Assembly: GCA_963800725.1 (NCBI GenBank)
Contig: CAWDCE010000008.1
Location: 62,001 to 126,000, forward strand
Reading direction: 5' to 3'
DNA length: 64,000 nt
DNA from: Bog-473 sp963800725
GTDB taxonomy: Bacteria > Actinomycetota > Acidimicrobiia > Acidimicrobiales > RAAP-2
Within the stretch, counting starts at the first letter, position 1; each line of letters starts with the position of its first letter. The notes beneath the pieces were generated by a model. That model searched no databases. It saw nothing but the letters and a program-made list of their open reading frames with translations, and was not told where the DNA came from. Below, in pieces: positions 52,124-60,200 of this stretch. A program made the translations under genes and the position numbers.

Positions 52124-53310
52124 AGACGACCTTTACCTCGGAGTCCGTAACCGAAGGACACCCCGACAAGATGGCGGACCAGATCTCCGACGCCGTGCTC
52201 GATGCCATGCTCGAGGGCGATCCGGCCAGCCGGGTAGCGTGTGAGACGCTGCTCACGACCGGCCTGGTGCTCGTCGCCGGCGAGGTGACGACCTCGACCT
52301 ATGTCGACATCCCCGCCATTGTCCGTGACACGGTGTGCGAGATTGGCTACGACAACGACGCGTTCGGGTTCAACGGCAAGACGTGCGGCGTCCTCGTCAC
52401 CCTCGACGGGCAGTCGCCAGACATCGCGCAAGGCGTCGACACGGCCTTTGAGTTCCGTACCGGAGCGGGGGGCGAAGACACCCTCAATGCGCAGGGCGCG
52501 GGTGACCAGGGCATGATGTTCGGCTACGCCTGCGATGAGACGCCCGACCTCATGCCGCTGCCCATCTGGTTGGCCCACCGGTTGTCGGAGCGACTGGCCC
52601 AGGTGCGCCGGGTCGGCGCCGTGCCGTACCTGCGTCCCGACGGCAAGACCCAGGTCTCCATTGTCTATGAGAACGGCCGGCCGGTGCGCATCGACACGGT
52701 GCTCATTTCCACCCAACACGGTCCGGGCATCGACCTCGAAGAGCAGCTGCTGCCCGACCTGACCGAGCACGTGATTACGCCGCTCCTGCCCGCCGACCTC
52801 GACGCCGAGGGACTGCGGATCCTGGCCAATCCGACCGGCACCTTCGAACTCGGTGGCCCCCACGCCGACACCGGGCTCACGGGGCGCAAGATCATCGTCG
52901 ACACCTACGGCGGCATGGCCCGCCACGGCGGCGGTGCGTTTTCGGGCAAGGACCCGAGCAAGGTGGACCGCTCAGCGGCCTACGCGGCACGTTGGGTGGC
53001 CAAGCACGTGGTGGCCGCCGGTGCAGCCAAGCGCTGCGAGGTGCAGGTGGCCTACGCCATCGGGGTCGCCCAACCGGTCTCACTGCTCGTCGAGACGTTC
53101 GGGACCGAGTCGGTCGACCCCGAGAAGATCTCGCACACGGTGCGCGATGTGTTCGACCTGCGCCCGGCCGCCATCGCCCGGGACCTCGACCTGCGACGCC
53201 CCATCTACAAGAAGACGGCGGCGTACGGCCATTTCGGGCGTTCCGAAAAGGAATTCACCTGGGAAGCCACCCCGCACGTCGACGACCTGCGTTCGGCCCT
53301 CGGCCTCTAG
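52120..53310 (+). CDS. metK: S-adenosylmethionine synthetase
   Basis: MetK makes SAM from methionine and ATP. The 396-residue protein has FTSESVTEGHPDKMADQISD at the start (ATP-binding GHPDK), FGYACDETPDLMPLPIWLAH (GYACDET), GLTGRKIIVDTYGGMARHGG and GGAFSGKDPSKVDRSAAYAA (phosphate loop). GTG 52120 is preferred: it overlaps the coaBC stop, follows GGAG and starts the conserved sequence; GTG 52108 would add four residues. Confidence 0.96.
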   Translation: MKTTFTSESVTEGHPDKMADQISDAVLDAMLEGDPASRVACETLLTTGLVLVAGEVTTSTYVDIPAIVRDTVCEIGYDNDAFGFNGKTCGVLVTLDGQSPDIAQGVDTAFEFRTGAGGEDTLNAQGAGDQGMMFGYACDETPDLMPLPIWLAHRLSERLAQVRRVGAVPYLRPDGKTQVSIVYENGRPVRIDTVLISTQHGPGIDLEEQLLPDLTEHVITPLLPADLDAEGLRILANPTGTFELGGPHADTGLTGRKIIVDTYGGMARHGGGAFSGKDPSKVDRSAAYAARWVAKHVVAAGAAKRCEVQVAYAIGVAQPVSLLVETFGTESVDPEKISHTVRDVFDLRPAAIARDLDLRRPIYKKTAAYGHFGRSEKEFTWEATPHVDDLRSALGL

Positions 53311-53356
53311 CGCCGCCGCTTCGGGATCGAGCGAACACCACGACGCGAGTGGCGAT

Positions 53357-55177
53357 CTGAGCGACACCGCCGGCGGGGAGCGCTACGTCGCAGTACGCAC
53401 CGATGTAGCCGCGGTGTCCAAGGTCTTCGACTACGCCGTACCGCGAACTTGGCCCCACCCCGTCGGGGTCGGGACCCGCGTGCGGGTCACCTTGGCCGGT
53501 CGCCGCGTGGGCGGTTGGGTGGTGCGCGACAACGTCACCCCACCGGCTGGGGTCACCGTGGCTCCGTTGGCCAACTGGTCCGGGTGGGGCCCGCCTGCAT
53601 CGGTGGTGGAGTTGGCAGAGTGGGCGGCTTGGCGCTGGGCCGGACCGATCGCCAGCTTCTTGGCCACGGGATCACCGCCACATGTGGTGCGAACGTTGCC
53701 CGCACCTGCGGTGCGTGCCCCGGTCGCGGCGCCACAAGGTGCTAGCGGTGCGCTGAGCGAATTGACCGAACGCGCCCTCGATCAGCGCGGGGCGGTGGTG
53801 CTTCGTTTGGCCCCGACCCAGGATCTGATCGAGGTGGTCACGACCTTGGCCGAGAGTTCGCACGCGGCGGGGCTGGCTGGTTCCCTCTTGGTACTGGTGC
53901 CGTCGCTCGGTTGGGCCGAACGCCTGGCGGCACGTCTGGTGCGCCGAGGGTACGCGGCCACAACCACGTGGGAGGAGGCTCGTGCGGGCTGGCCCATCGT
54001 GGTCGGGAGCCGGGCCGCCGCATGGGCACCGATCCCGGTCCTCGCCGGTGCCGTGGTCCTCGACGCCCACGACGAGGCGTACCGAGAAGAGAGTGCGCCC
54101 ACCTACAGCGCGGTCGACGTGGTGGCTGAACGGGCCGCCCGGGAGCAATGTGCCTACATTTGCACATCGCCGGCACCTCCGGTGGTGCTGAGCGAAGGCA
54201 AGACCACGCTGTCGTTGGCCCCAAACATCGAACGCGCGGGCTGGGGACACCTCGAAGTGGTCGACCGGCGCGGGGCCGATCCTCGCACCGGCCTGTTCTC
54301 TGAGCCCTTCGTCGCCCTGGCCCGTTCGGTGCTCGACTACGAGCCCACGTCGTGGGCATACGCACCGTTGGTCTGTGTCTTCAACCGCACCGGTCGGTCC
54401 TTGCTGCTCGCGTGTCGAAAGTGCGGTGAGTTGGCCCAGTGCACCAACTGTGGGGCAGCCGTGCGCCAAGGTGACACCGGACTCGAATGCCCGCGCTGCG
54501 CCCACGTGCGACCGGTGGTGTGCGCGCAATGTGGACACCTGCGCATGAAGACGCTGCGGACCGGGGTCAGCCGACTGCGCGAGGAGATTGCGGCGTTGCT
54601 GCACTGCGACGTTGGCGAAGTCGCGGGACGCCCCGACCCGAATGCGGTCATCGACGCCCCAGTGCTGATCGGGACCGAGGCGGTGCTGCACCGGGTGCGC
54701 CGCGCCGCCGCCGTCGCCTTCTTGGACATTGACCTGCACCTCTTGGCCCCTCGATTCAGCGCCACCGACGAGACGCTGGCCCTCCTCATCCGCGCCTCGT
54801 GCCTGGTCGGCGCCCAACCTCCCGGCTCCGCCCGACACCGCGTCTTGGTCCAGACCCGGGTTCCAGATCACGTGGTGCTCCAATCCGTGCGTCGGGGGGA
54901 TCCACGAGAGGCGCTCTCGGCCGAAGCGACGCTTCGCCGCCAAGCGGGACTCCCGCCCTTCGCAGCGCTCGCGGCGCTGTCGGGCGCGTTGGCCGATGAC
55001 TATGCCGCCGAGCTCGAGCGGGCGGGGGAGGGCGACGGGGTCAGCGTGTCGGACCTGCCCGATGGCCGACGCCTCGTCTTTGCACCGACCTCAGCCGTGC
55101 TCAGTGATCTGTTGGCCCATACGCCGCGCCCGGGGGGTCGCGGTCTACGGGTGGAGGTCGACCCGAGCGCCATCTAG
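53357..55177 (+). CDS. priA: PriA-like primosomal protein lacking helicase motifs
   Basis: About 606 residues. N-terminal DNA-binding domain: RYVAVRTDVAAVSKVFDYAV, GTRVRVTLAGRRVGGWVV. The zinc-binding region (CRKCGELAQCTNCG, then CPRCAHVRPVVCAQCG) is well kept. The helicase core is not: there is no GxGKT/GSGKT Walker A where LRLAPTQDLIEVV stands, and DEEHD has become DAHDEAY. This is the pseudo-PriA form of actinobacteria, thought to keep a DNA-binding but not ATP-driven role. The start is uncertain: no ATG/GTG precedes the conserved region in frame; CTG 53357 is my guess, and a base error near 53330-53380 is possible. Confidence 0.85.
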   Translation: MSDTAGGERYVAVRTDVAAVSKVFDYAVPRTWPHPVGVGTRVRVTLAGRRVGGWVVRDNVTPPAGVTVAPLANWSGWGPPASVVELAEWAAWRWAGPIASFLATGSPPHVVRTLPAPAVRAPVAAPQGASGALSELTERALDQRGAVVLRLAPTQDLIEVVTTLAESSHAAGLAGSLLVLVPSLGWAERLAARLVRRGYAATTTWEEARAGWPIVVGSRAAAWAPIPVLAGAVVLDAHDEAYREESAPTYSAVDVVAERAAREQCAYICTSPAPPVVLSEGKTTLSLAPNIERAGWGHLEVVDRRGADPRTGLFSEPFVALARSVLDYEPTSWAYAPLVCVFNRTGRSLLLACRKCGELAQCTNCGAAVRQGDTGLECPRCAHVRPVVCAQCGHLRMKTLRTGVSRLREEIAALLHCDVGEVAGRPDPNAVIDAPVLIGTEAVLHRVRRAAAVAFLDIDLHLLAPRFSATDETLALLIRASCLVGAQPPGSARHRVLVQTRVPDHVVLQSVRRGDPREALSAEATLRRQAGLPPFAALAALSGALADDYAAELERAGEGDGVSVSDLPDGRRLVFAPTSAVLSDLLAHTPRPGGRGLRVEVDPSAI

Positions 55178-55250
55178 CTGGCGCCAGGGGATGATGCGTG
55201 CCCACGCCCCGCTCGAGGGATGCCGAGGGCAGCCCCGATACAATGGCTGG

Positions 55251-55826
55251 GTGCCGAGTCTGACCATCCGCCAATACGGCGACCCCGTGCTGAAGGAACC
55301 AACACGCGAGGTCGAGGACATTGACGGGAAGATCGCGAGCCTGGTCGATTCGATGATCGAGACAATGTACGAGGCTCCCGGGACGGGATTGGCGGCCAAT
55401 CAGGTCGGCGTACAACGCAGGATCTTCGTCTATGACGTGGGCGAAGGTCCGACCACGGTGATCAACCCGCGGATCGTCGAGAGCGATGGTGAGTGGACCT
55501 TCAACGAGGGCTGCTTGTCGGTGCCGGGCCTGAGTTGGGACATCGTGCGCCCGAACCACGTCCACCTGGTCGGACTCGATCTCGAGGGAAACGAGATCTC
55601 CCTCGAAGCCACCGAGCTCGAGGGCCGGGTCTTCCAGCACGAGTTGGATCATCTCGACGGAGTGCTCTTGGTCGAGCGGCTCGACGAGGACCAACGCAAA
55701 GAGGCGCTGAAGATCCTTCGGGGCCGCACGCTGTTGTTGCCCGAGCGCGACGCCGACGGTCTGTCGAGTCTCTTCTCGCGCCGACTGCGCCGGTGGGCGG
55801 TCCGCCGGCTGCGGTACCTTGACGGG
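55251..55826 (+). CDS. def: Peptide deformylase (open into fmt, no stop)
   Basis: Def removes the formyl group from nascent proteins. IRQYGDPVLKEPTREVEDID opens the protein; the three metal motifs are GTGLAANQVGV, EGCLSVPGL (cysteine ligand) and FQHELDHLDGVLL (HExxH). About 192 residues lie before the fmt start. There is no stop: the frame runs straight into fmt through a basic linker (RRLRRWAVRRLRYLDG). A TGA at 55820-55822 in the next frame, five bases before the fmt GTG, would end a normal separate gene if one base were wrong upstream. GTG 55251 is the start. Confidence 0.9.
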
Positions 55827-56708
55827 GTGGCCCGGCTCGCGTATCTCGGCACGCCTGACATGGCGGTCGCTCCACTCCATGCGCTCGTTGAGGCCGGCCA
55901 CGACATCGCGCTGTGTGTGACGCGACCCGATCGGCGCCGGGGGCGTGGTACAGCCGCGACGCCGAGTCCGGTGAAACAAGCCGCACACGAGCTCGGTATC
56001 GCGGTGACCCACGACTTGGACGACCTCGACGCGCTCGGAGTTGAGCTTGGGGTCGTCGTCGCGTATGGGCGCATCATCCCTTCCGCACTGCTCGAACGGG
56101 TCCCGATGTGCAATCTCCACTTCTCCTTGTTGCCGCGTTGGCGCGGGGCGGCTCCGGTGGAACGGGCCATCTTGGCCGGGGACCGAGAGACCGGCGTGTG
56201 TGTGATGAAGGTGGAGGCCGGACTCGACACCGGGCCCGTCTACTTGCGCCGCGCCATGCGCCTCGACGACGAGATCGAGCTGGGGGAACTGCGCAATGCT
56301 CTCGTCGAGATCGGCTGCGAGCTCTTGGTCGAAGTGCTGGCAGGCGGAGTGGCGGCCATGCCGACGCCTGCGCCTCAAGTGGGCGAGGCGACCACGGCGG
56401 CCAAGTTGGATACCGAGGACCTCCACCTGCACTGGGAGCAACCGGCGCGCCAGCTCCATCGGGTGGTGCGATTGGGCCGCGCCTGGACCACGTTCCGAGG
56501 CAAGCGCCTGGGTGTGCTCAAGGCAGCGGTGGCGTCCGAGGCCGGGGCCCCCGTGCCGCCCGGCACCTTGTCGGGGGTGTCGGTGGCCACCGGTGATGGC
56601 TCGTTGGAGCTGCTTCAAGTGCAGCCCGAGAGTCGGATGGCCATGTCCGCGGAAGACTGGCTGCGCGGGATCCGCCCGGTGCAAAGCGAGCGACTCGGCA
56701 GCGGCTAA
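55827..56708 (+). CDS. fmt: Methionyl-tRNA formyltransferase (in frame with def)
   Basis: Fmt formylates initiator Met-tRNA. About 293 residues from GTG 55827: ARLAYLGTPDMAVAPLHALV, VTRPDRRRGRGTAATPSPVK, VVVAYGRIIPSALLERV, NLHFSLLPRWRGAAPVERAI (catalytic NxHxSLLPxxRGAAP) and AGDRETGVCVMKVEAGLDTG. The C-terminal OB-like domain follows (TFRGKRLGVLKAAV). It is the enzyme opposite in action to the deformylase encoded directly in front in the same uninterrupted frame, so either a fused protein is made or a stop was lost to an indel. Confidence 0.92.
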   Translation: MARLAYLGTPDMAVAPLHALVEAGHDIALCVTRPDRRRGRGTAATPSPVKQAAHELGIAVTHDLDDLDALGVELGVVVAYGRIIPSALLERVPMCNLHFSLLPRWRGAAPVERAILAGDRETGVCVMKVEAGLDTGPVYLRRAMRLDDEIELGELRNALVEIGCELLVEVLAGGVAAMPTPAPQVGEATTAAKLDTEDLHLHWEQPARQLHRVVRLGRAWTTFRGKRLGVLKAAVASEAGAPVPPGTLSGVSVATGDGSLELLQVQPESRMAMSAEDWLRGIRPVQSERLGSG

Positions 56709-56710
56709 AC

Positions 56711-57518
56711 ATGGGTGAAGTGACCGTGACTCCGATTGACGGATGGAACCCCGATCAGTACCACCGGTTCCGTTCAGAACGCCAGCAGCCCTTCGACGAT
56801 CTGTTGGCCCTGTGTCAAGCGGTGCCCGGCGGGCGCATTGTCGACCTCGGGTGCGGGACCGGGGATCTCACCGCCATTCTTCACGAGCAGCTCGGGGCCA
56901 GCGCGACCATCGGCATCGATTCATCGGTAGCCATGCTCGAGCGGGCCAAGAAGGACTACGCGGACGTCGGTGGTCTCGCCTTTGCGCAGGACGACATCGC
57001 CACATGGCTGGGCGAAGATCTCGACTTGGTCTTTGCCAACGCATCGCTGCAATGGGTCGACGACCATCTCAACCTCTTGGCCCGCATGCGCACGGCGCTC
57101 AAGCGCGGCGGGCAACTTGCCTTTCAGGTGCCGGCGAACTTCCGGCACCCCTCTCACGTGATCGCCCGTCAGGTCGCGGCTCGAGGGGCCGTTCATCGAC
57201 GAGCTCGACGGAGACGTGCCCGAAGATCGCGGCCGTTTCGTGCTGTCGCCCGAACTGTACGCGGACCTGCTCTACGAACTCGGTGCGCAGGATCAGGTGG
57301 TCCGCATGGAGGTTTATGGCCATGAGTTGTCTTCCACCCAAGATGTGGTCGAGTGGGTCATGGGCTCTTTGCTCACGGCCTATCGCAGCCGCATGCGCCC
57401 CGAGATCTTCGAACAGTTCGTCGACCGCTATCGCGATCGCCTCCTCGAAGAACTCGGTGAGCGTGAGCCGTACTTCTATGGGTTCCGTCGCATCTTGTGT
57501 TGGGCCCAGTTCGACTGA
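56711..57518 (+). CDS. Trans-aconitate 2-methyltransferase-like SAM methyltransferase (one apparent frameshift)
   Basis: Restored length is 268 residues. The SAM-binding motif is RIVDLGCGTGDLTAILHEQL, followed by IGIDSSVAMLERAKKDY and DLVFANASLQWVDDH, the last being characteristic of Tam. An extra base near 57180 shifts the frame; the second half has PFIDELDGDVPEDRGRFVLS and FYGFRRILCWAQF. Tam methylates trans-aconitate, which otherwise inhibits aconitase. It lies between fmt and rpe, where most actinobacteria carry rsmB. Substrate is inferred from family only. Confidence 0.82.
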
Positions 57519-57529
57519 GGTGATGATCG

Positions 57530-58237
57530 ATGAGTAAAGCCCCGTCGAGGACTCGGCCCGACGCCGGACCCCCCGGCACCGTGCGTGTCGCCCCATCGTT
57601 GCTGGCGGCGGACTTCGGTGCACTCGCCGAGCAGGTGGGCGAGGTCGCCACGGCGGCCGATTGGCTCCACGTCGACGTGATGGACGGTCATTTCGTCCCG
57701 AATCTCTCCCTCGGGCCGCCGGTGATCGCCTCGCTTCGGCGCCATTCGCCCCTCTTCTTCGACTGCCACTTGATGATGACCGACCCAGGCAAGTACCTCG
57801 AAGCCTTCGCAGACGCCGGCGCCGACGGCTGCACCGTCCATGTCGAAATCGGCGGGACCGAGTCGCTGATCGCCCAGATGCGCGAGCTGGGCTTGCACTG
57901 CGGGCTCGCCCTCAATCCCGACACGCCTTTCGCTGCCGTCGAGCCATATCTAGATTCGATCGACCTGTTGTTGTGCATGACGGTGTTTCCCGGTTTCGGG
58001 GGCCAGAGCTTCATGGCCGATGTCCTCGACAAGGTCCGCCAAGCGCGCACCGCGCTGCGCAGCGCCGGCCTCTCGGTCGACATCGAGGTCGATGGGGGCA
58101 TCGACGCGATCACCGCACCTCTCGCCGCCATCGCCGGAGCCAATGTCTTTGTGGCCGGCAGCGCGGTATTCGGGCACGAGCGCCCGTGGGAGGCCGCCGA
58201 TGAGATCCGCGACGCCGTGCGTTCGACCCGCGCCTGA
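57530..58237 (+). CDS. rpe: Ribulose-phosphate 3-epimerase
   Basis: The 235-residue protein has a TIM barrel. VAPSLLAADFGALAEQVGEV, WLHVDVMDGHFVPNLSLGPP (metal histidine and aspartate), DCHLMMTDPGKYLEAFADAG and IEVDGGIDAITAPLAAIAGA (catalytic aspartate) are all Rpe signatures. It converts ribulose-5-phosphate to xylulose-5-phosphate. The first 18 residues are an extra basic/proline-rich tail. ATG 57530, 11 bases after the methyltransferase gene. Confidence 0.95.
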   Translation: MSKAPSRTRPDAGPPGTVRVAPSLLAADFGALAEQVGEVATAADWLHVDVMDGHFVPNLSLGPPVIASLRRHSPLFFDCHLMMTDPGKYLEAFADAGADGCTVHVEIGGTESLIAQMRELGLHCGLALNPDTPFAAVEPYLDSIDLLLCMTVFPGFGGQSFMADVLDKVRQARTALRSAGLSVDIEVDGGIDAITAPLAAIAGANVFVAGSAVFGHERPWEAADEIRDAVRSTRA

Positions 58238-58284
58238 GTGCCACGCCATGCCCGCAGTGCCCACTCGGAAACGGGTAAATCCCG

Positions 58285-59397
58285 ATGAAGCGCGTGGTGG
58301 TAGCGGGCGGGGGCATTGTCGGTACCTGGCACGCCCTCGAGCTGTGCCGGGCGGGTTTTCGCGTCGAACACCTCGAGGCGGAGTCGGCGCCCACCGGGGC
58401 CTCGGTGCGCAACTTCGGCTTGCTGTGGGTCAGCGGCCGTCGAGGCGGGGTCGAGCTCGAGGTGGCACAGCGGTCACGTCGGATGTGGGAGTCAATCGCA
58501 GCCGAGGTGCCCGCTGTCGGATTCGAGGCCAACGGTTCGATGACGTTGGCCGCCACCGCCGACGAGCGATTCGTCATGGAGCAGTTCGCGGCACACCCAG
58601 ACGCCACGGCGCGCGCCATTGCGTTCCTCGAGCCCGACGAAGTGGTCGCACGCAATCCGTCGGTGGCCGGTGACATCGCCGGGGCGTTGTGGTGCCGAGA
58701 CGACGCAAAGGTCGAACCCCGACTCGCACTCGGCGCCCTGCGCGAGCATCTCGGGTCTCGCTATGTCTACACGTTTCACCCACGTTGTCGTGTCACCGGC
58801 ATCGAACCGGGTGCGGTGATTGATGCGTCAGCGCGACGATGGGAGGGCGACATCGTTGTGGTCGCACCCGGGGCGACTTTTGATCACTTCGATGGCACCG
58901 AGGGCATCGCGACCAAGGTGCGACGGGTGCGCCTCCAGATGATGGAGACCGCTGCGTGGGACCGGCGCCTTTCCACCTCGGTCGCCGATATCGACACCAT
59001 GCGGTACTACCCGGCCTACTCGATGATCGATCCCGCGCTGCTCGGGCCTCGAGATCCCCTCGCGCAAAAGCACCACCTCCAGCTACTCGTGGTCCAGCGC
59101 TCCGATGGAGGACTGACCATTGGTGACACCCACGCTTATGACGAGCCCTTCGACTTCGCCCTCGACGAAGCCGCGTCCGATGAGCTCTTGGTCCGCGCCA
59201 CGCGTCTGTTGGGCGCTGCGTTGCCCCCGGTCCGCCGGCGGTGGGAGGGGGTCTATGCCGAATGCCTTGACGGAGATGTCTGTGTGCGGGTCGAGCTCGC
59301 AGACCGGGTGTGGATGGTCGGCGCGCCCGGAGGCCGGGGGATGACCTGCGCGCCCGGGATTGCCGCGGACACCGTGACGGCGGCGGGGGCGGGTTGA
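58285..59397 (+). CDS. FAD-dependent oxidoreductase, phosphonate-associated type
   Basis: A 370-residue DAO-family flavoprotein. The dinucleotide-binding motif is VVVAGGGIVGTWHALELCRA; ASVRNFGLLWVSGRRGG is a mark of the TIGR03364-type family, which is commonly encoded beside phosphonatase-like HAD proteins. The C-terminal GAPGGRGMTCAPGIAAD is the second FAD-binding site. The next gene, one base on, is such a HAD protein. Together they may oxidise an aminophosphonate or hydroxyphosphonate and cleave its C-P bond; this is inference from the pairing. No phosphonate transporter is seen. Confidence 0.8.
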   Translation: MKRVVVAGGGIVGTWHALELCRAGFRVEHLEAESAPTGASVRNFGLLWVSGRRGGVELEVAQRSRRMWESIAAEVPAVGFEANGSMTLAATADERFVMEQFAAHPDATARAIAFLEPDEVVARNPSVAGDIAGALWCRDDAKVEPRLALGALREHLGSRYVYTFHPRCRVTGIEPGAVIDASARRWEGDIVVVAPGATFDHFDGTEGIATKVRRVRLQMMETAAWDRRLSTSVADIDTMRYYPAYSMIDPALLGPRDPLAQKHHLQLLVVQRSDGGLTIGDTHAYDEPFDFALDEAASDELLVRATRLLGAALPPVRRRWEGVYAECLDGDVCVRVELADRVWMVGAPGGRGMTCAPGIAADTVTAAGAG

Positions 59398-59398
59398 G

Positions 59399-60083
59399 AT
59401 GAGAGGTCCCTTTGCCCTGGCCTGTCTCGACATGGCGGGTACCACCGTCCGTGACGACGGCGCGGTCGACGAGGCCTTCGCCCAGGCCCTGACCGCGGCG
59501 GGCATCGGTCCAACGAGTGCCCGCCGGGTCGAGGCACAGCGCTACGTCGTCGAGACCATGGGCCAGTCAAAGGCCGACGTGTTCGGCGCGCTCTTCGACG
59601 CCGATGCAGCTGCGTTGGCGACACGCGAAATTCGCCCGGCGTGCTACGAAGCCCTGGTGGCCCAGGGCCGGGTGCTCGGAATCGACGGGGCCGAGGCGGC
59701 ACTCGACGACCTGCGCGGGCGCGGCATCAAGGTCTGCCTGACCACGGGGTTCGCCCCCTCCACCCGAGAAGCCCTCATTGCGCGCCTTCGATGGGGGAGC
59801 CACATCGATCTGGCCCTCTCACCGGCCGACTGCGGGCGTGGCCGACCCGCTCCCGACATGATCTTCGGTGCCATGAAGCGCCTAGGCGTCGCCGATCCCG
59901 CGTCCGTCATCGTGGTCGGAGACACCATCAGCGACGTGGCGTCGGGGGCGGCGGCGGGGGCCGGGCTCGTGGTTGGGGTGCTCAGCGGCGCCCACGACGC
60001 CTTCGCGTTCGTCCACCGTGCCCGGCACGGTGCTGATCGCCGATATCACCGAACTCGCCCCGGTTCTCGACGAAGGTGCCTAA
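59399..60083 (+). CDS. Phosphonatase-like HAD hydrolase (one apparent frameshift)
   Basis: Restored length is 227 residues. CLDMAGTTVRDDGAVDEAFA holds the HAD nucleophile aspartate in the DMAGTT form typical of phosphonatase (PhnX) relatives. Later motifs are CLTTGFAPSTREALIARL, CGRGRPAPDMIFGAMKRLGV (lysine position is R here) and VIVVGDTISDVASGAAAGAG. The end, TVLIADITELAPVLDEGA with TAA at 60081-60083, is in another frame after an extra base near 60010. It starts one base after the flavoprotein stop, so co-translation is likely. A phosphonate substrate is inferred, not shown. Confidence 0.8.
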
Positions 60084-60170
60084 ACAGCCCGAAAGGCGAG
60101 GTGAACACTTGTTGTCCGAATCGGCCGCTGCCTAGATATTCGACGATCCTGCAGATACGCTTGCGCGACT

Positions 60171-60184
60171 TCTCGTATACGAGA
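60171..60184. promoter_or_regulatory. 14-bp perfect palindrome upstream of the S53 protease gene
   Basis: TCTCGTATACGAGA reads the same on both strands and ends 16 bases before the likely start of the secreted protease. A repressor or activator site is possible. A few 14-bp palindromes are expected by chance in 64 kb, so position is the main support. Confidence 0.35.
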
Positions 60185-60200
60185 CAACACTGTCGGGAGA

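Noticed and set aside
52853..53356. Upstream part of the long frame that holds priA
   Set aside because: It overlaps metK fully and reads as arginine/serine/threonine-rich shadow; the priA start must lie after metK.
54729..55250. Upstream extension of the def frame into priA
   Set aside because: The translation before 55251 overlaps priA and is low complexity; deformylase homology begins at GTG 55251.
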